Of a stretch of DNA of 64,000 bases, positions 19,601-30,757 are shown piece by piece. Under the pieces are notes generated by a model. That model made no database searches. It saw only the letters and a program-made list of their open reading frames with translations, and was not told where the DNA came from. The translations under genes and the position numbers were made by a program. The stretch is from Apteryx mantelli (taxonomy: Eukaryota; Chordata; Aves; Apterygiformes; Apterygidae), in NCBI RefSeq assembly GCF_036417845.1, contig NC_089981.1, forward strand, positions 84,237,268-84,301,267, in the 5' to 3' direction. The stretch's first letter is position 1. Every line of letters starts with the position of its first letter.

Positions 19601-21085
19601 TTATAACAGGCTCCTGAGACGAACTTGCAGCCGCCTGAAGTCACGCAGTGCCTGAGCGTGGGCGTCCGGCTCCTGCGCCAGGCGCTGGAAGAGGTTGAGC
19701 GGGCTGGCCGTTTGGAAGGCCACTGGCAGAGGGACCTCTCTGGGCACCCTCTCGTTGCCTAGGAGGAAGTGGTGCAGCTGTTTGTCCTCCAGGCAGCGCT
19801 GCAGGTACTGCAGGATGCCATCCACCCGCTCCAGGAGATGTCCTCTGTGCCAACGTGACAGAGGTATGACTGTGAGCAGGTGCATCAGCACTGTCTTCAA
19901 GCAGTAGGTGGAAAAGCCTGTGCCCTCCAGGAGACGGGCAAAGAGGTTCAGACATGTCAGGTGGCAACTGTCCTGGGGGGCCTGCCTGGCCACGAACCTG
20001 AAGAACAGCATCTCTGGAACAGCACAGCTCTCCAGCCACGTTGTGCTGCTGGGGAGGCCAGCCCTTGCCTGCTGGCTGGTCAGGAAAACTCTCGAGTCGC
20101 CTTGCTGCACGCCAAACAGTATCTCGATGGACAAGGACCTCCCGGAGACCTTTTCCAGACGGAGCTTGCAGGAGCGGGAAGAGGGCAGCACCGTCAGCCG
20201 GCAGCGGTGTGATGCAGGCAAAAGCAGCCAGGCGTTCATCGCTGTTAGCTGGAACCAGCAGGCAGTTTTCTCGACGTCCAGGTAGGAGTGGCTGCACAGG
20301 TATTGCAGGAGGCAGGGGCCCTGATTCCTGCCCAGCTCAGCCTCGGGGCGGTGCAGGAAGCACCGCACGTCGCCCAGCAGCTGCTGCCTCAAGCACACGC
20401 ACTCCAGTTCCACGCGAACGCGGCCGTGCCTCGCCGGCAGCTCCCCACCAGCGCCCAGCTCCAGGTGAAAGCAGTGCCCAGTTGGTGGCTTCAGGGGCAC
20501 GAGCAGGCTGTAGACGGTGTCCCAATGGGAGCTCCAGCCTTCGAAGGCGCTGCCCACCCCGATGCATTGTTCCAGCCGTAGCAGAGGAGTATTCAAGGTG
20601 ATGAGATGGCAGGCATGGAGCAGGTCGCCCACCAGCGCCTCCACCACCTTGCACCTTTTGGCCAGGTGCAGCACTGGCACCTGCATTTGCTGCATGAGAA
20701 ACCTTCCCACATCCCATTCATTGACGGGGGCTTCCTCTTCCTCCTCACTGCTGGAGGAGCTCTCGTCACTGCTGCTCTCTGACTCGTCGAAATCGACCTC
20801 GGTGGCCATCCAGAAGAGCTCAAAGAGCAACACGAGGGCTCCAGGCAAGGCCCCAAAGGGCCACACCTCCCACATGGCCAAGAGCATATTTTTCAGGAAA
20901 AGTCCGCTCTGCAGCTCCTGAGTCATCTTATCAAACTCCTGCTGCAGCCGAATCATCTCCTGCCTCAGCTGCTCTTCACGCTGCTGCATCCGCTGCTGCG
21001 TGGCCAGATCTATCTGGTCACCGACCTTCAGCGGGTGCGGAACAATGCCCAGCACAGCCAGGATGAGGACAATACCTCCAGCCAT
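19601..21085 (-). CDS. ITPRIPL1-like: ITPRIPL1-like protein, copy 6
   Basis: Intact 494-codon copy with F99, Q255 and C276. The protein is identical to copy 7 and differs from copy 5 only by A282. Copies 5 to 7 form a local cluster that also shares the intron variant and one change in the 3' flank (Gln to Arg in the downstream open frame). Confidence 0.9.
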   Translation of the reverse strand: MAGGIVLILAVLGIVPHPLKVGDQIDLATQQRMQQREEQLRQEMIRLQQEFDKMTQELQSGLFLKNMLLAMWEVWPFGALPGALVLLFELFWMATEVDFDESESSSDESSSSSEEEEEAPVNEWDVGRFLMQQMQVPVLHLAKRCKVVEALVGDLLHACHLITLNTPLLRLEQCIGVGSAFEGWSSHWDTVYSLLVPLKPPTGHCFHLELGAGGELPARHGRVRVELECVCLRQQLLGDVRCFLHRPEAELGRNQGPCLLQYLCSHSYLDVEKTACWFQLTAMNAWLLLPASHRCRLTVLPSSRSCKLRLEKVSGRSLSIEILFGVQQGDSRVFLTSQQARAGLPSSTTWLESCAVPEMLFFRFVARQAPQDSCHLTCLNLFARLLEGTGFSTYCLKTVLMHLLTVIPLSRWHRGHLLERVDGILQYLQRCLEDKQLHHFLLGNERVPREVPLPVAFQTASPLNLFQRLAQEPDAHAQALRDFRRLQVRLRSLL

Positions 21086-21808
21086 GGCCTAGAGGAGATG
21101 GGAGAGCAAGAGATGAGCCGGGCTGGGTGGGAGAGAGCTGGCGGACTGGGGGCAGGAGCCACAGGAGTGACGGGGAAGGATGGGAGAAGGGGCAAGGGAC
21201 CTTGGAGGCAGCAAGGACAGGGTTCGTGAGCGCTGCCTGAGCAGCAACGTGGTGGGGCCCAGGCTGCCAAGCCTGCCCTGAGGCCCAGCACTGTGGCCAG
21301 GCTTTGCCTTGGGAGGGGCAGGGGTGCCACAAGGGCAAGTGGCACTAGAGTGGGGACTCCGGAGGAGTGACTCCCTGTGCCCCCGGGGGAGCAGTGTCCT
21401 GCAGAGCTGTGGGCGCCCCTCACATGCCCAACACGTCTCTGGGCACCCGGGGGCGCTGGGAGCCCCAGACGCCTCTATCCCTGGCCCCCAAGGCGGCAAC
21501 GCCCCCACCCAACGCGCTCCTGTGTGCGGCTCAGCCCTAGCTGCAGTGCTAGAAAGCCCCGGGAGGGAGCCAGCGTTTGTGCCCCAGCCCTCGTCCCGCC
21601 CAGCCTTGCCCCCCTGCCGCACTCACCCTGCAGAGGCTGCTGCAGCCTGGGCTGGCCCAGGCCGTAGTGCTGGGGGCCCAGCAGCGCTGCGGGGCCGATG
21701 CCTGCGGGTGCCCTTGTGACGGCGCCCTCCCTTTGTGACTTGTCGTCTGCGCTGTCACGGGGGCACAGCCCCTCTGCAGAGCCAGCCGGCCAGCCCTGGC
21801 CGTCATCC

Positions 21809-22830
21809 CCACCCCGCCTCAGCATGGGGTCCCGCATGGGCAGCCAGAGCTGAGGCCCCGGCACCCACCACCTGTGAGCCCATGCGGCAGCAGCACAGTG
21901 CACCTGTGGCCTCCCCTCATCAAGTGGGCAGAAGCACCCCCAAAAAAGCCCTTAACCCTTATGAGAACAAAGAAGAGGGACTGTGGAAGGAGTTCCTCGA
22001 CTTCCAAAGAGACGTTCAATATTTTCCGAGACAGGCGGATGGGCTCCAGCTCTTGTCATCAAACAACGAGGAGCCTTTGGGAAGGGACAAACTAGAGGAA
22101 GTCCTGTCCTCCTTCCCATGAGGGGTTTGTTCATTCTGAACCTTGCAAACCTCCTCCTTCCTTCTTCTCCTCTTGGAGTTCTTCTGCTGAGGCAGGTCTT
22201 AGCCCTGCAAGTCCTGAGAACCAAGCCTGAGAACCAAACAAGGGTGTCCCCAGTGAGAGCAGCAGCTCTCCCATGACTCCTGTCTCGGGGCGACCACTTG
22301 CCCCCTCAAGTGCAGGCACGGGGGCTGGAGAGGCCACTCTATGGCCCGCCACTCTGGCACGCTGTTGCCCATGGGGCAGCTGCTCCGCGGTTGCCAGAGC
22401 ATGTCCGCTGGCCTAACCTGGGGCTGAAGGGACCTTGGTGAAGCGAAGGGGCCTCTTACCACGCACGCTCATAGGACCACACTCCCAGCACTCCCCAGGC
22501 CCAGGCATCTCCCTGTGGGGTGCTGGTGGCCAGAGGATGGAGAGAGCGGGAGACTCCCCTCTGCCTGGGGGGGATACCTCCTCTCCCTTCTCTCCCTCTC
22601 AGGGGCCGTACCTGGGTCGGCCGCGGGCTAGAGCTCGTTGGTCACTTCCCCCTAATTGCCCTAGAGCTCTCCAGGGCCCAGAGAGCGCCCTGTGATGACG
22701 CTGTCCAGAAAGATTTGCCGCTGCAGACAACCACGCCACATGGGGGCTTTACCTCTACAAAGAGCGATCGCTTCAGCTTGCTGCGAGATGCAGGCAATGC
22801 ATGTTTGGGGGCGCAGCACTTGCCGCAGAC
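21809..22830. repeat. Module S, upstream region of copy 6
   Basis: 1,022 bp; haplotype G,A,CA,A,C. The v4=A variant at 22487 is shared only with copy 8. Confidence 0.85.
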
Positions 22831-23319
22831 CTTGCTGGCCATGCTAGCGCTGGCAGGGGTGCCCTAGCGCTGCCTGTTGAGCATGTGCAGCGTACATCTG
22901 ATGCACCTCGGGAATGTCATCTGTGCGGCGCGCTTGCTGCTGTGAACTCGCTGTCTGGGACTGGGGCAAACAGGGCAGCCCGGTGTGTGCTAGTGTTTGT
23001 GAGTTCCGATCATCTCCCAGACTTGAGGAAATCTTGTGGGCATGTATCCCCGTGACGGGATGGGGCCCCATTCCCCACACAGTGTTGCCCTGACACTCAC
23101 AGACAGAGTGCTCGTTAAAAGAGGCTAGTCTATTGGAATCTGTGCGTAGGCTAATGCTCCCGTGGGGAATGGGATGTCTCGAAAAGGCTGGGCAGTGGCT
23201 GTCCAGGTGATCACAGGGCCTCTGTCGCATGCCTCCTTGCAAGGGCGTCTTCAGCGGGATCGGGTGACATCGCTCAAACTGTGCTTTTGCTGAATTTCCG
23301 GAACCCTCTTCCAGCATGA

Positions 23320-24804
23320 TTATAACAGGCTCCTGAGACGAACTTGCAGCCGCCTGAAGTCACGCAGTGCCTGAGCGTGGGCGTCCGGCTCCTGCGCCAG
23401 GCGCTGGAAGAGGTTGAGCGGGCTGGCCGTTTGGAAGGCCACTGGCAGAGGGACCTCTCTGGGCACCCTCTCGTTGCCTAGGAGGAAGTGGTGCAGCTGT
23501 TTGTCCTCCAGGCAGCGCTGCAGGTACTGCAGGATGCCATCCACCCGCTCCAGGAGATGTCCTCTGTGCCAACGTGACAGAGGTATGACTGTGAGCAGGT
23601 GCATCAGCACTGTCTTCAAGCAGTAGGTGGAAAAGCCTGTGCCCTCCAGGAGACGGGCAAAGAGGTTCAGACATGTCAGGTGGCAACTGTCCTGGGGGGC
23701 CTGCCTGGCCACGAACCTGAAGAACAGCATCTCTGGAACAGCACAGCTCTCCAGCCACGTTGTGCTGCTGGGGAGGCCAGCCCTTGCCTGCTGGCTGGTC
23801 AGGAAAACTCTCGAGTCGCCTTGCTGCACGCCAAACAGTATCTCGATGGACAAGGACCTCCCGGAGACCTTTTCCAGACGGAGCTTGCAGGAGCGGGAAG
23901 AGGGCAGCACCGTCAGCCGGCAGCGGTGTGATGCAGGCAAAAGCAGCCAGGCGTTCATCGCTGTTAGCTGGAACCAGCAGGCAGTTTTCTCGACGTCCAG
24001 GTAGGAGTGGCTGCACAGGTATTGCAGGAGGCAGGGGCCCTGATTCCTGCCCAGCTCAGCCTCGGGGCGGTGCAGGAAGCACCGCACGTCGCCCAGCAGC
24101 TGCTGCCTCAAGCACACGCACTCCAGTTCCACGCGAACGCGGCCGTGCCTCGCCGGCAGCTCCCCACCAGCGCCCAGCTCCAGGTGAAAGCAGTGCCCAG
24201 TTGGTGGCTTCAGGGGCACGAGCAGGCTGTAGACGGTGTCCCAATGGGAGCTCCAGCCTTCGAAGGCGCTGCCCACCCCGATGCATTGTTCCAGCCGTAG
24301 CAGAGGAGTATTCAAGGTGATGAGATGGCAGGCATGGAGCAGGTCGCCCACCAGCGCCTCCACCACCTTGCACCTTTTGGCCAGGTGCAGCACTGGCACC
24401 TGCATTTGCTGCATGAGAAACCTTCCCACATCCCATTCATTGACGGGGGCTTCCTCTTCCTCCTCACTGCTGGAGGAGCTCTCGTCACTGCTGCTCTCTG
24501 ACTCGTCGAAATCGACCTCGGTGGCCATCCAGAAGAGCTCAAAGAGCAACACGAGGGCTCCAGGCAAGGCCCCAAAGGGCCACACCTCCCACATGGCCAA
24601 GAGCATATTTTTCAGGAAAAGTCCGCTCTGCAGCTCCTGAGTCATCTTATCAAACTCCTGCTGCAGCCGAATCATCTCCTGCCTCAGCTGCTCTTCACGC
24701 TGCTGCATCCGCTGCTGCGTGGCCAGATCTATCTGGTCACCGACCTTCAGCGGGTGCGGAACAATGCCCAGCACAGCCAGGATGAGGACAATACCTCCAG
24801 CCAT
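23320..24804 (-). CDS. ITPRIPL1-like: ITPRIPL1-like protein, copy 7
   Basis: Intact 494-codon copy with F99; the protein is identical to copy 6. The leader block has one private change (CAGCACTGCG near 25400) in the 5' exon region. The S module upstream has lost the CA variant present in copies 5 and 6, so the cluster's shared block ends between CDS and upstream module. Confidence 0.9.
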   Translation of the reverse strand: MAGGIVLILAVLGIVPHPLKVGDQIDLATQQRMQQREEQLRQEMIRLQQEFDKMTQELQSGLFLKNMLLAMWEVWPFGALPGALVLLFELFWMATEVDFDESESSSDESSSSSEEEEEAPVNEWDVGRFLMQQMQVPVLHLAKRCKVVEALVGDLLHACHLITLNTPLLRLEQCIGVGSAFEGWSSHWDTVYSLLVPLKPPTGHCFHLELGAGGELPARHGRVRVELECVCLRQQLLGDVRCFLHRPEAELGRNQGPCLLQYLCSHSYLDVEKTACWFQLTAMNAWLLLPASHRCRLTVLPSSRSCKLRLEKVSGRSLSIEILFGVQQGDSRVFLTSQQARAGLPSSTTWLESCAVPEMLFFRFVARQAPQDSCHLTCLNLFARLLEGTGFSTYCLKTVLMHLLTVIPLSRWHRGHLLERVDGILQYLQRCLEDKQLHHFLLGNERVPREVPLPVAFQTASPLNLFQRLAQEPDAHAQALRDFRRLQVRLRSLL

Positions 24805-25527
24805 GGCCTAGAGGAGATGGGAGAGCAAGAGATGAGCCGGGCTGGGTGGGAGAGAGCTGGCGGACTGGGGGCAGGAGCCACAGGAGTGACGGGGAAGGAT
24901 GGGAGAAGGGGCAAGGGACCTTGGAGGCAGCAAGGACAGGGTTCGTGAGCGCTGCCTGAGCAGCAACGTGGTGGGGCCCAGGCTGCCAAGCCTGCCCTGA
25001 GGCCCAGCACTGTGGCCAGGCTTTGCCTTGGGAGGGGCAGGGGTGCCACAAGGGCAAGTGGCACTAGAGTGGGGACTCCGGAGGAGTGACTCCCTGTGCC
25101 CCCGGGGGAGCAGTGTCCTGCAGAGCTGTGGGCGCCCCTCACATGCCCAACACGTCTCTGGGCACCCGGGGGCGCTGGGAGCCCCAGACGCCTCTATCCC
25201 TGGCCCCCAAGGCGGCAACGCCCCCACCCAACGCGCTCCTGTGTGCGGCTCAGCCCTAGCTGCAGTGCTAGAAAGCCCCGGGAGGGAGCCAGCGTTTGTG
25301 CCCCAGCCCTCGTCCCGCCCAGCCTTGCCCCCCTGCCGCACTCACCCTGCAGAGGCTGCTGCAGCCTGGGCTGGCCCAGGCCGTAGTGCTGGGGGCCCAG
25401 CAGCACTGCGGGGCCGACGCCTGCGGGTGCCCTTGTGACGGCGCCCTCCCTTTGTGACTTGTCGTCTGCGCTGTCACGGGGGCACAGCCCCTCTGCAGAG
25501 CCAGCCGGCCAGCCCTGGCCGTCATCC

Positions 25528-26549
25528 CCACCCCGCCTCAGCATGGGGTCCCGCATGGGCAGCCAGAGCTGAGGCCCCGGCACCCACCACCTGTGAGCCC
25601 ATGCGGCAGCAGCACAGTGCACCTGTGGCCTCCCCTCATCAAGTGGGCAGAAGCACCCCCAAAAAAGCCCTTAACCCTTATGAGAACAAAGAAGAGGGAC
25701 TGTGGAAGGAGTTCCTCGACTTCCAAAGAGACGTTCAATATTTTCCGAGACAGGCGGATGGGCTCCAGCTCTTGTCATCAAACAACGAGGAGCCTTTGGG
25801 AAGGGACAAACTAGAGGAAGTCCTGTCCTCCTTCCCATGAGGGGTTTGTTCATTCTGAACCTTGCAAACCTCCTCCTTCCTTCTTCTCCTCTTGGAGTTC
25901 TTCTGCTGAGGCAGGTCTTAGCCCTGCAAGTCCTGAGAACCAAGCCTGAGAACCAAACAAGGGTGTCCCCAGTGAGAGCAGCAGCTCTCCCATGACTCCT
26001 GTCTCGGGGCGACCACTTGCCCCCTCAAGTGCAGGCACGGGGGCTGGAGAGGCCACTCTATGGCCCGCCACTCTGGCACGCTGTTGCCTGTGGGGCAGCT
26101 GCTCCGCGGTTGCCAGAGCATGTCCGCTGGCCTAACCTGGGGCTGAAGGGACCTTGGTGAAGCGAAGGGGCCTCTTACCACGCACGCTCATAGGACCACA
26201 CTCCCGGCACTCCCCAGGCCCAGGCATCTCCCTGTGGGGTGCTGGTGGCCAGAGGATGGAGAGAGCGGGAGACTCCCCTCTGCCTGGGGGGGATACCTCC
26301 TCTCCCTTCTCTCCCTCTCAGGGGCCGTACCTGGGTCGGCCGCGGGCTAGAGCTCGTTGGTCACTTCCCCCTAATTGCCCTAGAGCTCTCCAGGGCCCAG
26401 AGAGCGCCCTGTGATGACGCTGTCCAGAAAGATTTGCCGCTGCAGACAACCACGCCACATGGGGGCTTTACCTCTACAAAGAGCGATCGCTTCAGCTTGC
26501 TGCGAGATGCAGGCAATGCATGTTTGGGGGCGCAGCACTTGCCGCAGAC
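25528..26549. repeat. Module S, upstream region of copy 7
   Basis: 1,022 bp; haplotype G,A,TG,G,C, unlike its neighbours on both sides. The following 3' flank (26550-27038) has a private change, TGTCTTCTG. Confidence 0.85.
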
Positions 26550-27038
26550 CTTGCTGGCCATGCTAGCGCTGGCAGGGGTGCCCTAGCGCTGCCTGTTGAG
26601 CATGTGCAGCGTACATCTGATGCACCTCGGGAATGTCTTCTGTGCGGCGCGCTTGCTGCTGTGAACTCGCTGTCTGGGACTGGGGCAAACAGGGCAGCCC
26701 GGTGTGTGCTAGTGTTTGTGAGTTCCGATCATCTCCCAGACTTGAGGAAATCTTGTGGGCATGTATCCCCGTGACGGGATGGGGCCCCATTCCCCACACA
26801 GTGTTGCCCTGACACTCACAGACAGAGTGCTCGTTAAAAGAGGCTAGTCTATTGGAATCTGTGCGTAGGCTAATGCTCCCGTGGGGAATGGGATGTCTCG
26901 AAAAGGCTGGGCAGTGGCTGTCCAGGTGATCACAGGGCCTCTGTCGCATGCCTCCTTGCAAGGGCGTCTTCAGCGGGATCGGGTGACATTGCTCAAACTG
27001 TGCTTTTGCTGAATTTCCGGAACCCTCTTCCAGCATGA

Positions 27039-28523
27039 TTATAACAGGCTCCTGAGACGAACTTGCAGCCGCCTGAAGTCACGCAGTGCCTGAGCGTGGG
27101 CGTCCGGCTCCTGCGCCAGGCGCTGGAAGAGGTTGAGCGGGCTGGCCGTTTGGAAGGCCACTGGCAGAGGGACCTCTCTGGGCACCCTCTCGTTGCCTAG
27201 GAGGAAGTGGTGCAGCTGTTTGTCCTCCAGGCAGCGCTGCAGGTACTGCAGGATGCCATCCACCCGCTCCAGGAGATGTCCTCTGTGCCAACGTGACAGA
27301 GGTATGACTGTGAGCAGGTGCATCAGCACTGTCTTCAAGCAGTAGGTGGAAAAGCCTGTGCCCTCCAGGAGACGGGCAAAGAGGTTCAGACATGTCAGGT
27401 GGCAACTGTCCTGGGGGGCCTGCCTGGCCACGAACCTGAAGAACAGCATCTCTGGAACAGCACAGCTCTCCAGCCACGTTGTGCTGCTGGGGAGGCCAGC
27501 CCTTGCCTGCTGGCTGGTCAGGAAAACTCTCGAGTCGCCTTGCTGCACGCCAAACAGTATCTCGATGGACAAGGACCTCCCGGAGACCTTTTCCAGACGG
27601 AGCTTGCAGGAGCGGGAAGAGCGCAGCACCGTCAGCCGGCAGCGGTGTGATGCAGGCAAAAGCAGCCAGGCGTTCATCGCTGTTAGCTGGAACCAGCAAG
27701 CAGTTTTCTCGACGTCCAGGTAGGAGTGGCTGCACAGGTATTGCAGGAGGCAGGGGCCCTGATTCCTGCCCAGCTCAGCCTCGGGGCGGTGCAGGAAGCA
27801 CCGCACGTCGCCCAGCAGCTGCTGCCTCAAGCACACGCACTCCAGTTCCACGCGAACGCGGCCGTGCCTCGCCGGCAGCTCCCCACCAGCGCCCAGCTCC
27901 AGGTGAAAGCAGTGCCCAGTTGGTGGCTTCAGGGGCACGAGCAGGCTGTAGACGGTGTCCCAATGGGAGCTCCAGCCTTCGAAGGCGCTGCCCACCCCGA
28001 TGCATTGTTCCAGCCGTAGCAGAGGAGTATTCAAGGTGATGAGATGGCAGGCATGGAGCAGGTCGCCCACCAGCGCCTCCACCACCTTGCACCTTTTGGC
28101 CAGGTGCAGCACTGGCACCTGCATTTGCTGCATGAGAAACCTTCCCACATCCCATTCATTGACGGGGGCTTCCTCTTCCTCCTCACTGCTGGAGGAGCTC
28201 TCGTCACTGCTGCTCTCTGACTCGTCGGAATCGACCTCGGTGGCCATCCAGAAGAGCTTAAAGAGCAACACGAGGGCTCCAGGCAAGGCCCCAAAGGGCC
28301 ACACCTCCCACATGGCCAAGAGCATATTTTTCAGGAAAAGTCCACTCTGCAGCTCCTGAGTCATCTTATCAAACTCCTGCTGCAGCCGAATCATCTCCTG
28401 CCTCAGCTGCTCTTCACGCTGCTGCATCCGCTGCTGCGTGGCCAGATCTATCTGGTCACCGACCTTCAGCGGGTGCGGAACAATGCCCAGCACAGCCAGG
28501 ATGAGGACAATACCTCCAGCCAT
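27039..28523 (-). CDS. ITPRIPL1-like: ITPRIPL1-like protein, copy 8
   Basis: Intact 494-codon copy with K89 instead of E89 in the membrane segment (shared with copies 9, 10 and 14) and R301 instead of P301 (shared only with copy 15). It also shares a silent change at codon 275 with copies 13, 14 and 15. Sharing with distant copies but not with neighbours points to gene conversion. The S module lies upstream. Confidence 0.9.
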   Translation of the reverse strand: MAGGIVLILAVLGIVPHPLKVGDQIDLATQQRMQQREEQLRQEMIRLQQEFDKMTQELQSGLFLKNMLLAMWEVWPFGALPGALVLLFKLFWMATEVDSDESESSSDESSSSSEEEEEAPVNEWDVGRFLMQQMQVPVLHLAKRCKVVEALVGDLLHACHLITLNTPLLRLEQCIGVGSAFEGWSSHWDTVYSLLVPLKPPTGHCFHLELGAGGELPARHGRVRVELECVCLRQQLLGDVRCFLHRPEAELGRNQGPCLLQYLCSHSYLDVEKTACWFQLTAMNAWLLLPASHRCRLTVLRSSRSCKLRLEKVSGRSLSIEILFGVQQGDSRVFLTSQQARAGLPSSTTWLESCAVPEMLFFRFVARQAPQDSCHLTCLNLFARLLEGTGFSTYCLKTVLMHLLTVIPLSRWHRGHLLERVDGILQYLQRCLEDKQLHHFLLGNERVPREVPLPVAFQTASPLNLFQRLAQEPDAHAQALRDFRRLQVRLRSLL

Positions 28524-29246
28524 GGCCTAGAGGAGATGGGAGAGCAAGAGATGAGCCGGGCTGGGTGGGAGAGAGCTGGCGGACTGGGGGCAGGAGCCAC
28601 AGGAGTGAAGGGGAAGGATGGGAGAAGGGGCAAGGGACCTTGGAGGCAGCAAGGACAGGGTTCGTGAGCGCTGCCTGAGCAGCAACGTGGTGGGGCCCAG
28701 GCTGCCAAGCCTGCCCTGAGGCCCAGCACTGTGGCCAGGCTTTGCCTTGGGAGGGGCAGGGGTGCCACAAGGGCAAGTGGCACTAGAGTGGGGACTCCGG
28801 AGGAGTGACTCCCTGTGCCCCCGGGGGAGCAGTGTCCTGCAGAGCTGTGGGCGCCCCTCACATGCCCAACACGTCTCTGGGCACCCGGGGGCGCTGGGAG
28901 CCCCAGACGCCTCTATCCCTGGCCCCCAAGGCGGCAACGCCCCCACCCAACGCGCTCCTGTGTGCGGCTCAGCCCTAGCTGCAGTGCTAGAAAGCCCCGG
29001 GAGGGAGCCAGCGTTTGTGCCCCAGCCCTCGTCCCGCCCAGCCTTGCCCCCCTGCCGCACTCACCCTGCAGAGGCTGCTGCAGCCTGGGCTGGCCCAGGC
29101 CGTAGTGCTGGGGGCCCAGCAGCGCTGCGGGGCCGACGCCTGCGGGTGCCCTTGTGACGGCGCCCTCCCTTTGTGACTTGTTGTCTGCGCTGTCACGGGG
29201 GCACAGCCCCTCTGCAGAGCCAGCCGGCCAGCCCTGGCCGTCATCC

Positions 29247-30268
29247 CCACCCCGCCTCAGCATGGGGTCCCGCATGGGCAGCCAGAGCTGAGGCCCCGGC
29301 ACCCACCACCTGTGAGCCCATGCAGCAGCAGCACAGTGCACCTGTGGCCTCCCCTCATCAAGTGGGCAGAAGCACCCCCAAAAAAGCCCTTAACCCTTAT
29401 GAGAACAAAGAAGAGGGTCTGTGGAAGGAGTTCCTCGACTTCCAAAGAGACGTTCAATATTTTCCGAGACAGGCGGATGGGCTCCAGCTCTTGTCATCAA
29501 ACAACGAGGAGCCTTTGGGAAGGGACAAACTAGAGGAAGTCCTGTCCTCCTTCCCATGAGGGGTTTGTTCATTCTGAACCTTGCAAACCTCCTCCTTCCT
29601 TCTTCTCCTCTTGGAGTTCTTCTGCTGAGGCAGGTCTTAGCCCTGCAAGTCCTGAGAACCAAGCCTGAGAACCAAACAAGGGTGTCCCCAGTGAGAGCAG
29701 CAGCTCTCCCATGACTCCTGTCTCGGGGCGACCACTTGCCCCCTCAAGTGCAGGCACGGGGGCTGGAGAGGCCACTCTATGGCCCGCCACTCTGGCACGC
29801 TGTTGCCCATGGGGCAGCTGCTCCGCGGTTGCCAGAGCATGTCCGCTGGCCTAACCTGGGGCTGAAGGGACCTTGGTGAAGCGAAGGGGCCTCTTACCAC
29901 GCACGCTCATAGGACCACACTCCCAGCACTCCCCAGGCCCAGGCATCTCCCTGTGGGGTGCTGGTGGCCAGAGGATGGAGAGAGCGGGAGACTCCCCTCT
30001 GCCTGGGGGGGATACCTCCTCTCCCTTCTCTCCCTCTCAGGGGCCGTACCTGGGTCGGCCGCGGGCTAGAGCTCGTTGGTCACTTCCCCCTAATTGCCCT
30101 AGAGCTCTCCAGGGACCAGAGAGCGCCCTGTGATGACGCTATCCAGAAAGATTTGCCGCTGCAGACAACCACGCCACATGGGGGCTTTACCTCTACAAAG
30201 AGCGATCGCTTCAGCTTGCTGCGAGATGCAGGCAATGCATGTTTGGGGGCGCAGCACTTGCCGCAGAC
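29247..30268. repeat. Module S, upstream region of copy 8
   Basis: 1,022 bp; haplotype A,T,CA,A,A, plus a private change ACGCTATCC near 30140. The combination v4=A with v5=A occurs only here. Confidence 0.85.
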
Positions 30269-30757
30269 CTTGCTGGCCATGCTAGCGCTGGCAGGGGTGC
30301 CCTAGCGCTGCCTGTTGAGCATGTGCAGCGTACATCTGATGCACCTCGGGAATGTCATCTGTGCGGCGCGCTTGCTGCTGTGAACTCGCTGTCTGGGACT
30401 GGGGCAAACAGGGCAGCCCGGTGTGTGCTAGTGTTTGTGAGTTCCGATCATCTCCCAGACTTGAGGAAATCTTGTGGGCATGTATCCCCGTGACGGGATG
30501 GGGCCCCATTCCCCACACAGTGTTGCCCTGACACTCACAGACAGAGTGCTCGTTAAAAGAGGCTAGTCTATTGGAATCTGTGCGTAGGCTAATGCTCCCG
30601 TGGGGAATGGGATGTCTCGAAAAGGCTGGGCAGTGGCTGTCCAGGTGATCACAGGGCCTCTGTCGCATGCCTCCTTGCAAGGGCGTCTTCAGCGGGATCG
30701 GGTGACATTGCTCAAACTGTGCTTTTGCTGAATTTCCGGAACCCTCTTCCAGCATGA

